In this document: positions 32,821 through 41,941 of the stretch, one piece after another | Layout: the number at the start of each line of letters is the position of its first letter | Position numbering within the stretch: position 1 is the stretch's first letter | Source of the DNA: Naumannella cuiyingiana | GTDB taxonomy: Bacteria > Actinomycetota > Actinomycetes > Propionibacteriales > Propionibacteriaceae | Assembly: GCF_013408305.1 (NCBI RefSeq) | Contig: NZ_JACBZS010000001.1 | Coordinates: forward strand, 1,612,001-1,676,000 | Length of the DNA stretch: 64,000 nt | Direction of reading: 5' to 3' | The notes under the pieces: generated by a model | The model's input: only the letters and a program-made list of their open reading frames with translations | The model's database searches: none | What the model was told of the DNA's origin: nothing | Position numbers and translations under genes: made by a program

Positions 32821-34814
32821 CCCGGCACGACCCCGGTCGCGGCCACGTCGGGCGCCGCGGAGAGGCGCACCCGGGCAGGCCCCGCGCCGCGCGGGCGCAG
32901 GTGGCGCTGCAGCCAGTCCAGGATGATCTCGAACCGCCGCGTCCGCAGGTCGGGGCGGCCGGCACGCGAGAGCGCGTGATTGCCGTCGCGGAAGATCACC
33001 AGCTCGCTCGGTACGCCGCGCATCCGAAGCGCGGTGAAGAACTCCTGGGCCTGCCCGACGGGGCAGCGCAGGTCGCCGCCCGAATGCACGATCAGCGTCG
33101 GGGTCGCGACCTGATCGGCATTGCGCAGCGGTGACCGGTCCCAGTAGGAGTCGTGGTCCTGCAGATGCGTCGCGCCGAAGTAGCGGACCCGGTGCAACGG
33201 GATGTCGGTGGTCCCGCTCATCGACACCAGGTTGCTGACCCCGCGCTCCATCACCGCGGCCGCGAAGCGCCGGGTACGACCGATCGCCCAGGCGGTGAGG
33301 TAGCCGCCGTAGGAGCCGCCGAGGATCGCGACCCGATCCGGGTCGATCCAATCGTGCCGGGCGGTGGCCGACTCGACGATCGCCAGCAGGTCGGCCAGAT
33401 CGGCATCGCCCCAGCCCCGTCCGGCCGGGTCGACCCGTGGGTGGGCGATCGCGCGGGCCCAGGCTGCGCCGTAGCCCGACGAGCCGCGCGGGTTGCCGAA
33501 GGCGACGCCGTAGCCGGCGCGGGCGAGTACCTGGAACTCGTCGAAGAAGCGGTGACCGTACTGGTCGTGCGGGCCACCGTGGACGCACAGCAGCAACGGC
33601 ACCGGCCGCTGCCGCGAGGCGCCGTCGGGCCGGATGATCCACGCCGGCACGTCGACGCCGTCCTCGACCGTGACCGGAAGCGGGACGGGCGCGGCCAGTC
33701 GACGGCTGCGGTGCAGTTCGGCATGCAGGTCACTGACCCGGTCCCACTCCTCACCGGCCCGGCGCGCCAGCACCTCGGCCGGTGCGGTCGGCGTGGACGA
33801 GACGATCGTCTCGCCCCAGTCCGACCAGTCGAGGGCGGTGACCTCCTCCGGCTCCCGGCGCAGCGGCTCGACGCGGCGTCGACCCGCGCCGGTTTCGTCG
33901 TGGACCCGCAGCGGCACCCAGCACCCGGCGAGTTCGATCACGAACCCGATGGCATCACCATGCACCGTCAGCGGCGCCCGGACGATGGTGCCGTCGACCC
34001 CGAGCGACACCGGCGCTACGACACCCGTGCCGGTGTCGACCTCCACCAGCTCGTGCGGCCCGGGCCCGTCGGCGACCGGGCGCGTCCGGGCCGCGAACAG
34101 GGTCCGTGCGGTCCAGCCGACGGCGGCGTACTCCCCGTCATCGGTGGTCAGCTCGTGCGGCGGCGCGTCGTCCGGTAGCAGCCAGATCGCCGTCCGCCCG
34201 GTCAGATCGGTGTCGCCGACAGGTGTCACGACGGCCGCCAGGCCCCGCGCGTCGGGCGCCCAGCAGCAGGCCAGCACGTCGGCCACCGGCAGCGGGCGCT
34301 CGGTCAGCGCGCCGGTCACCAGGTCGACGACGACCAGGCGGTGCGGGTTGTTCTGGCGCCAACCGATCCCCTCCGCGCGGTCGTCCAGCCGGCGCGCGAT
34401 CACCGGGTCCTCCGCGACACCGGCGTACCGGGCAACGAGCGCGACGGCGCTCCCGTCCGGCGACCAGGCCGCCTGGCGCACCTCGTACGGCAGCCCGACC
34501 CGGCCGGTCTCGACGAGCGTCGGGCCGAACCGGACGAGCGCGGTCCCGGTCCCATCGCGCAGCACCAGCACCGGGCCCGCCGAACCGGCCGGCCAGTGCA
34601 GACCGCTGACCTCGGCCTCCCCGAGCTCGACGCTGTGCGGGCCGTCGTCGTCGACGGTGTGCAGCACGAAGCGATAGCGATCCTCGTCCGCGCGGCGGGC
34701 GACGTGGGCGACGCCGTAGCTGCCGGCGCGGGCGGCCAGGTGGGGCACGATCGCGAGCAGGCGTACGTCCTCGGGGTCGAGTCCCACCGGCGTGCTGTCG
34801 GGATGGTTCGGCAA
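32817..34814 (-). CDS. S9-family prolyl-oligopeptidase-like peptidase
   Basis: A 665-residue peptidase. The first 400 or so residues form a TolB/WD-like beta-propeller and the rest an alpha/beta-hydrolase domain with the nucleophile in GGSYGGYLTAWA, Asp in HSGGDLRCPVGQ and His in DGNHALSRAG. It is likely cytoplasmic, having no signal peptide, and would cut short imported peptides. TTG at 34814 is taken as start because GAGAGG lies 7 nt upstream and no ATG precedes the first conserved residues (GLDPEDVRLL). It heads the operon that continues with the SHMT-like enzyme and dppBCD, and is divergent from dppA. Confidence 0.88.
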   Translation of the reverse strand: MPNHPDSTPVGLDPEDVRLLAIVPHLAARAGSYGVAHVARRADEDRYRFVLHTVDDDGPHSVELGEAEVSGLHWPAGSAGPVLVLRDGTGTALVRFGPTLVETGRVGLPYEVRQAAWSPDGSAVALVARYAGVAEDPVIARRLDDRAEGIGWRQNNPHRLVVVDLVTGALTERPLPVADVLACCWAPDARGLAAVVTPVGDTDLTGRTAIWLLPDDAPPHELTTDDGEYAAVGWTARTLFAARTRPVADGPGPHELVEVDTGTGVVAPVSLGVDGTIVRAPLTVHGDAIGFVIELAGCWVPLRVHDETGAGRRRVEPLRREPEEVTALDWSDWGETIVSSTPTAPAEVLARRAGEEWDRVSDLHAELHRSRRLAAPVPLPVTVEDGVDVPAWIIRPDGASRQRPVPLLLCVHGGPHDQYGHRFFDEFQVLARAGYGVAFGNPRGSSGYGAAWARAIAHPRVDPAGRGWGDADLADLLAIVESATARHDWIDPDRVAILGGSYGGYLTAWAIGRTRRFAAAVMERGVSNLVSMSGTTDIPLHRVRYFGATHLQDHDSYWDRSPLRNADQVATPTLIVHSGGDLRCPVGQAQEFFTALRMRGVPSELVIFRDGNHALSRAGRPDLRTRRFEIILDWLQRHLRPRGAGPARVRLSAAPDVAATGVVPG

Positions 34815-34991
34815 GAGACGTCCTCTCGGCGTGGAAGACCAGACGCTAGTCCGGCCGCGGTGCCCGGCTGATGTTGCCGCCCGACAAACTTGGGGTGGTT
34901 GTTGTTGGTCGGACGACACATCGGTCACCGAGCGGCCGCGCTCTAGGGTCGGCGTCCAAAGCTCCCCATCGGCGAGTGACTGGAGACGATC
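34815..34991. promoter_or_regulatory. Divergent promoter between peptidase and dppA operons
   Basis: Two -10-like hexamers face outward: TAGCGT on the minus strand (34843-34848) for the peptidase operon and TAGGGT on the plus strand (34944-34949) for dppA. An imperfect dyad, CCGACAAAC (34881-34889) and GTTGGTCGG (34904-34912), lies between them and could bind a shared regulator such as the nearby PucR protein. Confidence 0.5.
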
Positions 34992-36566
34992 ATGAAGCGT
35001 AGCCATCTGGCGGCGGGCGCCGTTGCGCTGTGCCTGGGCCTGTCCGCGTGCGGCGGGTCCGGCGGTGACACGCCGGCCGGTCCCGACTCGGCCGCTGGTC
35101 CGATGGTCGTCGACCTGATCTCGGATCCGGCCACGCTCGACCCTGCCAAAGCTCTCTACACCAACGAGTTCCAACTGATCCAGGCGTTCTACGACCGGCT
35201 GCTGACCGCCGATGAGGCCGGCACGATCCAGGGCTACCTCGCCTCGGAGTGGGAGGCGACGCCGACCAAGGCGACCGTGACGGTCGCCAAGGAGCCGATC
35301 TGTGACGACGGTCAGCCCCTGACCGTCGAGGGCATGGCGAAATCCCTGCAGCGGTCCAACGAAGAACGCCCGACCATGTTCGGCCGGTCCAAGGCGAAGA
35401 TCACCGCCGACCCCGCGGCCCGGACGATCACGATCGAGGTCACCGAGGCCAATCCCGACCTGCTGAAGGCGCTGGCCATCCCGAGCGCGTCGCTGGTCTG
35501 CCCGGCCGGTCTGGCCAACCCGGACCAGTTGGCCACGCAGCCGGTCGGCAGCGGCCCGTTCGTGCTGGCCAACGCGGTCAAGGGCAGCCACTACAACGTC
35601 ACCGCGCGGCCCGAGTATTCATGGGCGCCCGATGCCCTTGCGGACCGGACCAGATCACCGCAGGCGATCAACTACCAGGTGGTGTCGGACGGCGCCACCC
35701 GCGCGAACCGGATCGTCGCCGGCGAGACCAACGTGATCATGTCCGACGGGCCGAGCGTGACCCGGCTGCAGGCGGATCCGAACCTCACCGCCAAACAGGC
35801 CCTGGCGCAGGGGTCGGAGGGTCTGATGTTCAACCATCTGAAGGATCTGCCGACGGCCGATCCGGCGGTGCGGCGTGCCATCGCGATGGTGATCAACCGG
35901 GCCGACTACATCCAGGCGCTCTATTCCGGGCAGGCGGAGGAGGCCACCACGCTGATCACGGCGAACATGGGTTGTCAGAGCAGCAACGGCGGTCTGCTGC
36001 CCGCCTACGACGAGGCGGCGGCCCGGCAGGTCCTGCAGGACGCCGGCTACACGCAGAATCCCGACGGCACGTTCGCCAAGGGCGGCAAGGCGCTGACGGT
36101 GCGGATCCTGTCCACCGAATCCGACAAGACCGCCGCGGAGTACCTGCAGGCACAGTTTGCCAAGATCGGGATTGCCAGCACGATCAGCGCGCAGGCATCG
36201 GCCGCATGGCAGGATCAGCTCTACAACCAACTCGGTAGCTGGGACGTGGCGATCATGGGATTCTCCACCCTGATGGGTACGCCGGCCTCGCAGATCGGCA
36301 AGTACTTCAGCGGCTCGCATGAGGACGGCAATGTCGGTTCGATCGAGAATGCCGAGTTCGAGGCCAAGCGCACCGCGGCGTTCAATGCCTCGACCGAGGA
36401 CAGTTGCGCAGCCTGGGTGGCCGCCGAGGCAGAGCTGCTGAAGGAGGTCGATGTGCTGCCGTTGGAGACGCCGTTGACCTACTGGTTCGGCAGGGGCGCG
36501 ACCTTCAACTACCAGGGCTCCGGCGGCACGATCGATCCGCTGTCGCTGCGGCTCGGCGATCAGTGA
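34992..36566 (+). CDS. Dipeptide/oligopeptide ABC substrate-binding lipoprotein (DppA-like)
   Basis: A 524-residue SBP_bac_5 protein. The signal peptide has a basic start (MKRSHL), a hydrophobic core and the lipobox LSACGG, so it is lipid-anchored outside the membrane. Typical segments are SDPATLDPAKALYTNEFQLI, the peptide-binding core near GVRRAIAMVINR-like AVRRAIAMVINRADYIQALY, and the C-terminal WDVAIMGFSTLMG. TGGAGACG precedes the ATG at 34992. It starts the operon dppA-dppF-tricorn-ThDP-hydrolase and captures peptides for DppB/DppCD encoded on the other strand. Confidence 0.92.
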   Translation: MKRSHLAAGAVALCLGLSACGGSGGDTPAGPDSAAGPMVVDLISDPATLDPAKALYTNEFQLIQAFYDRLLTADEAGTIQGYLASEWEATPTKATVTVAKEPICDDGQPLTVEGMAKSLQRSNEERPTMFGRSKAKITADPAARTITIEVTEANPDLLKALAIPSASLVCPAGLANPDQLATQPVGSGPFVLANAVKGSHYNVTARPEYSWAPDALADRTRSPQAINYQVVSDGATRANRIVAGETNVIMSDGPSVTRLQADPNLTAKQALAQGSEGLMFNHLKDLPTADPAVRRAIAMVINRADYIQALYSGQAEEATTLITANMGCQSSNGGLLPAYDEAAARQVLQDAGYTQNPDGTFAKGGKALTVRILSTESDKTAAEYLQAQFAKIGIASTISAQASAAWQDQLYNQLGSWDVAIMGFSTLMGTPASQIGKYFSGSHEDGNVGSIENAEFEAKRTAAFNASTEDSCAAWVAAEAELLKEVDVLPLETPLTYWFGRGATFNYQGSGGTIDPLSLRLGDQ

Positions 36567-36573
36567 CCCGCAC

Positions 36574-37320
36574 GTGGACGCCGCACTGATCGTCGACTCG
36601 GTGACGATCACCTACCCGCGCACCACCGCCCCGGTCGTGCAGGACATCTCGTTCAGCACGCCGCGGGGGGCGAGCTTCGGGCTGGTCGGCGAGTCCGGAT
36701 CCGGCAAGACCACCCTCGCGCGAGCGGTCGTCGGGTTGCTGCGGCCGACCTCGGGACAGATCCGGTTCCCGGGAGCAGAACGCGGCCGCCGACCGGTGCA
36801 GATGGTCTTCCAGGACCCCGGCAGCTCGCTCAATCCGCGGCTGACGGTCGGGGAATCCATTGCCGAGGTGTTGCGCACGACGCCGCACGGCCGTCGCGAC
36901 CTGGTATCCCGGATCACTGACCAACTGATCATGGTCGGGCTCGACCCAGCGCATGCGAACCGGTTCCCGCGGCAGTTGTCCGGCGGGCAGCGGCAGCGGG
37001 TGGCGATCACCCGCGCGCTGGCCGCGCAACCGAAGGTGCTGGTGCTGGACGAGGTGGTCTCGGCGCTCGATGTGTCCGTGCAGGCCCAGGTGTTGAATCT
37101 GCTCAAACGCCTCCAGGCCGAGCAGCAGCTGACCTATCTGTTCATCACCCACGACCTCGCCGTGGTGCGCTACATGTGCGATGAGGTGATGGTGATGAAC
37201 CGGGGCCGAGTGGTGGAATCCCTGGCCGCGACGACGATCTTCTCCCGGGCCGAGGACTCCTACACCCGGGAGTTGATCTCCGCGATCCCCGAGCTGCGGA
37301 TCGGGCGGGCCGGAGCATGA
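36574..37320 (+). CDS. Peptide ABC transporter ATPase (DppF-like)
   Basis: A 248-residue ATPase with Walker A GESGSGKT (about 41-48), Q-loop MVFQDPGSSLNPRLTV, signature LSGGQRQR and Walker B VLVLDEVVSALDV. DEVV replaces the more common DEPT after the Walker B Asp-Glu, a variant that keeps the catalytic Glu. GTG at 36574 follows dppA after 7 nt. It lacks the usual OppF C-terminal cysteine region and is short, so it probably pairs with the DppD domain of the fusion protein. It overlaps the Tricorn-like gene by 4 nt. Confidence 0.92.
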   Translation: MDAALIVDSVTITYPRTTAPVVQDISFSTPRGASFGLVGESGSGKTTLARAVVGLLRPTSGQIRFPGAERGRRPVQMVFQDPGSSLNPRLTVGESIAEVLRTTPHGRRDLVSRITDQLIMVGLDPAHANRFPRQLSGGQRQRVAITRALAAQPKVLVLDEVVSALDVSVQAQVLNLLKRLQAEQQLTYLFITHDLAVVRYMCDEVMVMNRGRVVESLAATTIFSRAEDSYTRELISAIPELRIGRAGA

Positions 37321-40300
37321 GCGCCGGGATCCCCCGCAACCCGCACCTGCTCGGGTCGCGCGTCGTCTTCGCCGCCGGCGGGCACATCTGGTGCCACGAG
37401 CTCGGCGGTGCCACCCACCGGGTCAGCGACGGGGTCGACGGCGAGGCGGATCTGCCCCAGCTCTCCCCCGACGGCACGAAGGTGGCGTACTCGGTCAGCC
37501 AACACGGTTCCAGCGAGGTATGGGTCTCCCCCGTCGACGGCGGACGCGCGCGTCGGCTGACCTTCCTCGGACGGCTGGCACATGTGCGCGGATGGAGCCC
37601 ACAGGGCCGGATCCGGTTTGCCACCGATCACTGGGGCCTGCCCCGCCCGGACGGCCTGGCCCGGCCCTGGTGGACCCAGATCGCCGAAGTCGGGCCGGCC
37701 GGTGGTGAACCGGTCAGGCTCACCGAGCAGCGCGCCTACGACTACTGCGAGTCCGATGCGGGCGTGCTCCTCGGCCGCAACACCTTCTACACCGCGACCG
37801 ACTGGCTGGGCTACCGCGGCGGCCTGCGAGGTCGGGTCTGGTCGGGCGAGGCGGGCGGGCCGTTCCGCGAGCTCGACCCGCTCGGCGCGCGCATGTGGTC
37901 GCCGGTCTGGGCCGGATCGCGGATCGCGTTCGTCAGCGACGCCGACGGCAACGCCGCCGTCCACTCGGTCGCCCGGGACGGGACCGACCTGCGCCGGCAC
38001 TTCGACGGGCCGCACCCGGTGCGCTCGGTGACCTGCGACGGCGACCGGGCGGTGGCCGCCGCCGGCGCCGCCTTGTGGTGCTTCGACCTGACCGCCGGCG
38101 AACCCGCCGAGCTGCCCATCGACACGACCGCGCCCGTCCGCCGGCGCAGCCCGATCCGCGCGAGCGACATCCGCACCTTCACTGCCAACCCGGCCGGCGA
38201 CACGCTCGCGCTGACCGCGCGCGGGCACGTCTTCACGGTTCATCTCCCGACCTCGGAGGCCAGCGAGTTGCCCGTCGAGGCGGGTGAACAGGTTCGAGCA
38301 GCGCACTGGATCGACGACAGGTTCCTGCTGCTGCAGATCTCTGCCCGCGGCGCCGGCCCCGACCTGCTGCGGCGGGTCGACAGCAACGACGGCAGCGGTG
38401 GGCTCGTCGATGTCGACGCCGATCTCGGACAGATCGAGCGGCTGGAGGTCAGTCCGGACCAACGCCGAGTGGCCATCGCCAACCACCGCCTGGAGTTGTT
38501 GATCATCGATCTGGACTCCGGCCGGGTGACCGAGGTCGATGTCAGCGAGCTGAATCCCGACGACGGGCACCGGGACCTCAGTTGGCACCCGGACGGCACC
38601 CATCTGGCGTACAGCCGTCCGACCTCGGTGACCAACCGCAAGATCGTGCTGTACGCCCTGGACTCCGGCCAGCACGAGGACCTCACCCCCGGCGAGTTCC
38701 ACGACTTCGCGCCGCAGTTCTCCCGCGACGGCGAATCCCTGTTCTTCCTGTCCCGGCGCAGCTTCGACCCGCGACGCGACGAGGTGCTGCACAGCGGCCT
38801 CGCGGTGCTGCACTCGAGCATCGCGCTGTGCTGCAATCTGGCGACCCGCGCGGTCCGGCAGACGACCGCGCCGAGCGGGCCCTACACCGGCCTGCGCCGG
38901 ATCGGGCGGCAGGTGCTCGCGATCTCGGCACAGTCGGCCGGCGTGCTCGGCTCGCGCAGCGAACCGCCGCCGCGCGACCTGATCGCGATCGATCACGCCC
39001 CGCACACCCCCTGGTCGCTGCCCAAGGCGGCCGCGCACATCCGGCCGCTGGGCGACGGCGACCGCGGAATCCTGCGCCGCGGCTCCGCCATCGTGGCCTT
39101 CGAGCTCGGCACCGCGGCCGAGTTCGAGACGATCCTGGACCTGGACGTGGTCCGTGGGGAGGTGGATCTGCGCCAGGAGCGGCTGGCCGAGATCGACCGG
39201 GTCGCCAACGACGTGCGGCGGTTCTTCTGGCGCGGTGCGCCGGCCGAACCCGCGTGGTCGGAACAGGTACGCCGGCACGCCGAGCTGATGGAGCACGCGG
39301 TGACCGACAGCGAGTCGCGGCTGGTGCTGCGCGAACTGCTGGCCTGTACCTCGACCTCTCATGCCGACATCCGCCCGGTGCCCGTCCCGCCGGGCACCGC
39401 CGAGGTCGCCTCGCTCGGGATCGACGTGGTCCCCCGCGCCGACGGCGCCCTGGAGATCACCCGGATCCTGACCGGTGACGAGTGGTCCCCGACGCTGACC
39501 TCCCCGCTGGCCGCGCGGGAGCTCGACGTCCGCGAAGGCGATCTGATCATCGCCGTCAACGGCGTGCGCACCCATCCCGACGTCAGCCTCGGTCAGCTAC
39601 TGGCGACCGACCCGGACCGGGCCCAACTGGTGCTGTCTCGGCACGGTGTGCGCCGCGACCTGGAGGTGACGCCGCTGCGCTCGGAGCAGTGGCTGCGGGA
39701 GCGGCAGTGGGTCGAGGAGAACCGGGCCTACGTCCACGAGATCACCGGCGGCCGGGTGGGCTACATCAAGCTGCCGGACACCAGTGCCCGCGGGTACGCC
39801 GAGTTCCAGCGGTACTGGCCGACGGAGCGGACCCGGGACGGGCTGATCGTCGACCTGCGCTTCAACGGCGGCGGCGGCATCGGGCACCTGCTGCTCGACC
39901 TGTTGGCCCGCGAACCGCTGGGGCATTTCCGCTACCGCTGGGGACGCGAGGTCGATTTCCCCTTCGACGGCACGAACGGGCCGATCGTGCTGCTGGTCAA
40001 CGAGTTGACCAAGTCCAACGCCGAGATCACCACCCACCTGTTCATGTCGCGACGCCTCGGCACGGTCGTCGGGGCGCGTACCTGGGGCGGGGTCGTCGGC
40101 ATCCGGGCACGCGAGCCGCTGCACGACGGCAGCCTGGTCTGGGTGCCGGAGGAGGCGCTGGTCTCGCTCACCGAATCCACCGGGATCGAGGGTCGCGGGG
40201 TGTTGCCCGACCTCGATGTCGATACCGCCGCGCCCGGAGACGAACCCGGCGCGGACCGGCAACTCGCCGAGGCGATCCGGGTGGTCACCGACCGACTCGA

Positions 40301-40322
40301 CAGCCAGGAGCGCCGACCATGA
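37317..40322 (+). CDS. Tricorn-protease-like S41 peptidase
   Basis: A 1001-residue protein with the Tricorn layout: two beta-propellers (roughly residues 10-290 and 290-640), a helical core domain, a PDZ domain (about 700-780) and a C-terminal S41-like core. The final core contains RFNGGGGIGHLLLDLL, the nucleophile region VNELTKSNAEITTH and RTWGGVVGI. The Tricorn S-D-G-D nucleophile loop is replaced here by S-N-A-E, so the Asp after the Ser is Asn. Tricorn cuts peptides into di- to tetrapeptides in the cytoplasm. It overlaps dppF and the ThDP-enzyme gene by 4 nt each, directly tying it to peptide import. Confidence 0.88.
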   Translation: MSAGIPRNPHLLGSRVVFAAGGHIWCHELGGATHRVSDGVDGEADLPQLSPDGTKVAYSVSQHGSSEVWVSPVDGGRARRLTFLGRLAHVRGWSPQGRIRFATDHWGLPRPDGLARPWWTQIAEVGPAGGEPVRLTEQRAYDYCESDAGVLLGRNTFYTATDWLGYRGGLRGRVWSGEAGGPFRELDPLGARMWSPVWAGSRIAFVSDADGNAAVHSVARDGTDLRRHFDGPHPVRSVTCDGDRAVAAAGAALWCFDLTAGEPAELPIDTTAPVRRRSPIRASDIRTFTANPAGDTLALTARGHVFTVHLPTSEASELPVEAGEQVRAAHWIDDRFLLLQISARGAGPDLLRRVDSNDGSGGLVDVDADLGQIERLEVSPDQRRVAIANHRLELLIIDLDSGRVTEVDVSELNPDDGHRDLSWHPDGTHLAYSRPTSVTNRKIVLYALDSGQHEDLTPGEFHDFAPQFSRDGESLFFLSRRSFDPRRDEVLHSGLAVLHSSIALCCNLATRAVRQTTAPSGPYTGLRRIGRQVLAISAQSAGVLGSRSEPPPRDLIAIDHAPHTPWSLPKAAAHIRPLGDGDRGILRRGSAIVAFELGTAAEFETILDLDVVRGEVDLRQERLAEIDRVANDVRRFFWRGAPAEPAWSEQVRRHAELMEHAVTDSESRLVLRELLACTSTSHADIRPVPVPPGTAEVASLGIDVVPRADGALEITRILTGDEWSPTLTSPLAARELDVREGDLIIAVNGVRTHPDVSLGQLLATDPDRAQLVLSRHGVRRDLEVTPLRSEQWLRERQWVEENRAYVHEITGGRVGYIKLPDTSARGYAEFQRYWPTERTRDGLIVDLRFNGGGGIGHLLLDLLAREPLGHFRYRWGREVDFPFDGTNGPIVLLVNELTKSNAEITTHLFMSRRLGTVVGARTWGGVVGIRAREPLHDGSLVWVPEEALVSLTESTGIEGRGVLPDLDVDTAAPGDEPGADRQLAEAIRVVTDRLDSQERRP

Positions 40323-41941
40323 TCGCTGCCACCGCACCCACCATCGCGGGCCACGCCGGTCGGGTCGCCGCCCGGCGGCTCGCCGCCGAAGGGGTGACCC
40401 GCGTCTTCTGCGTACCCGGGGAGAGCTACCTGCCGGTGCTGGACGGCCTGCACGACGAGCCCGGCATCGAGGTGGTCTCGGCCCGGCACGAGGGCGGGGC
40501 GGCGATGATGGCCGTCGCGCACGCCAAGCTCACCGGCACGCCCGGGGTGTGCCTGGTCACCCGGGGCCCGGGTGCCACCAATGCCAGCATCGGCGTACAC
40601 ATCGCCGCCCAGGACGCGGTTCCACTGGTCCTGTTGATCGGTCAGGTGGGTACGCGCGAGCTCGACCGGGAGGCCTTCCAGGAAGTTGATCACCGCGCGG
40701 TCTTCGGCTCGCTCGGCAGGGCCGCGTGGCAGGTCGAGGATCCGGCCCGGCTGGACGAGTACCTGTGCCGGGCACTGACCGTGGCGTGCGGCGACGAACC
40801 CGGGCCGGTTTGTCTGGCGTTGCCGCAGGACGTGTTGTTCGCCTCGGTGGAGGCGCCGGCGCCGCGGGCGACGACCGAGCGCTGGGCGCCGGACGTGGCG
40901 GGCGGGGCACTCGAGCGGGTGACGGACCTGCTGGCGCGGAGCCGGCGACCGGTGATCATCGTCGGAGGTAGCGCCTGGGACGACGATGCCCGGCGCGGCG
41001 TGGTCGGCTGGGCCGAGCGGACCGGGGTCCCGCTGGTCACCTCCTTCCGGCACCAGGACCTCATCGATCACACCTCACCGGCGTTCGCGGGCACACTCGG
41101 CTCGGGCGCCTGGCCGGGGCTGGGCGATGCCGTCCGCAGCGCCGACCTGGTGTGCTTCATCGGTACCCGACCCGACGCCGGCAGCACCGGCGGTGAGACT
41201 CTGCTGCGCCCGGACCCCGGTCAGCGCACCGTCCATGTCCACCCGTCGGCCGGTGTGCTGGCCCGGCACCACCGCGCCGACGTCACCGTGCAGTGTGCCG
41301 GCGACCGATTCGCGGCGGCCCTCGCCGGCCGCGAGCTGGCCACCGATCACCGGGCGTGGGGTGCGCATCTGCGTGCGGGCTATCTGGCCGGGCTGGACGA
41401 GCATCTGTGGTGGGACCGGGTGAGTGCCCGGGACCTGATCCGAACACTCAGCGACGAGTTACCCGACGATGCGATCATCAGTTGCGGGGCGGGCGACTAC
41501 ACCCAGGCGCTGCACCGCTACTACAGCTTTCGCAGCTACCCCTCGCTGCTCGCGACCCAGTCCGGGTCGATGGGATTCGGACTGCCGGCCGCCATCGCCG
41601 CCCAGCTCGCCGCGCCGGGCCGGCTCGCGGTCGCGATCGCCGGCGACGGTTGCTTCCAGATGACCGCCCAGGAGCTCGCCACCGCGGCGCAGCACCGCCT
41701 GTCGATCATCGTGGTGGTGATCAACAACGAGCGGTTCGGCACGATCCGCCGACACCAGGACGACCATTTCCCCGGCCGGGTGATCGCGACCTCGTTGGAG
41801 AATCCCGACTTCGTCAGCCTCGCCCTCGCGCACGGCGGCTGGGGCGCGACCGTCGGCTCTCCCGACGAGTTCCGGGGCGCGCTGCGCGAGGCGATGACCC
41901 GCGACGGACTGTGCCTGATCGAGCTGCGCACCACCTCGTGA
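40319..41941 (+). CDS. ThDP-dependent enzyme, acetolactate-synthase-like
   Basis: A 540-residue three-domain thiamine-diphosphate enzyme. The catalytic Glu is in SARHEGGAA, and the pyrimidine domain continues LVTRGPGATNASIG. The ThDP/Mg motif runs from GDGCFQMTAQELATA to VVINNERFG. Residues for acetolactate synthase specificity are not clear, so pyruvate, 2-oxoacid or aldehyde ligation are open. It is in the middle of the peptide operon (4-nt overlaps on both sides). A role in handling oxoacids formed from released amino acids would suit the position. Confidence 0.85.
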   Translation: MIAATAPTIAGHAGRVAARRLAAEGVTRVFCVPGESYLPVLDGLHDEPGIEVVSARHEGGAAMMAVAHAKLTGTPGVCLVTRGPGATNASIGVHIAAQDAVPLVLLIGQVGTRELDREAFQEVDHRAVFGSLGRAAWQVEDPARLDEYLCRALTVACGDEPGPVCLALPQDVLFASVEAPAPRATTERWAPDVAGGALERVTDLLARSRRPVIIVGGSAWDDDARRGVVGWAERTGVPLVTSFRHQDLIDHTSPAFAGTLGSGAWPGLGDAVRSADLVCFIGTRPDAGSTGGETLLRPDPGQRTVHVHPSAGVLARHHRADVTVQCAGDRFAAALAGRELATDHRAWGAHLRAGYLAGLDEHLWWDRVSARDLIRTLSDELPDDAIISCGAGDYTQALHRYYSFRSYPSLLATQSGSMGFGLPAAIAAQLAAPGRLAVAIAGDGCFQMTAQELATAAQHRLSIIVVVINNERFGTIRRHQDDHFPGRVIATSLENPDFVSLALAHGGWGATVGSPDEFRGALREAMTRDGLCLIELRTTS

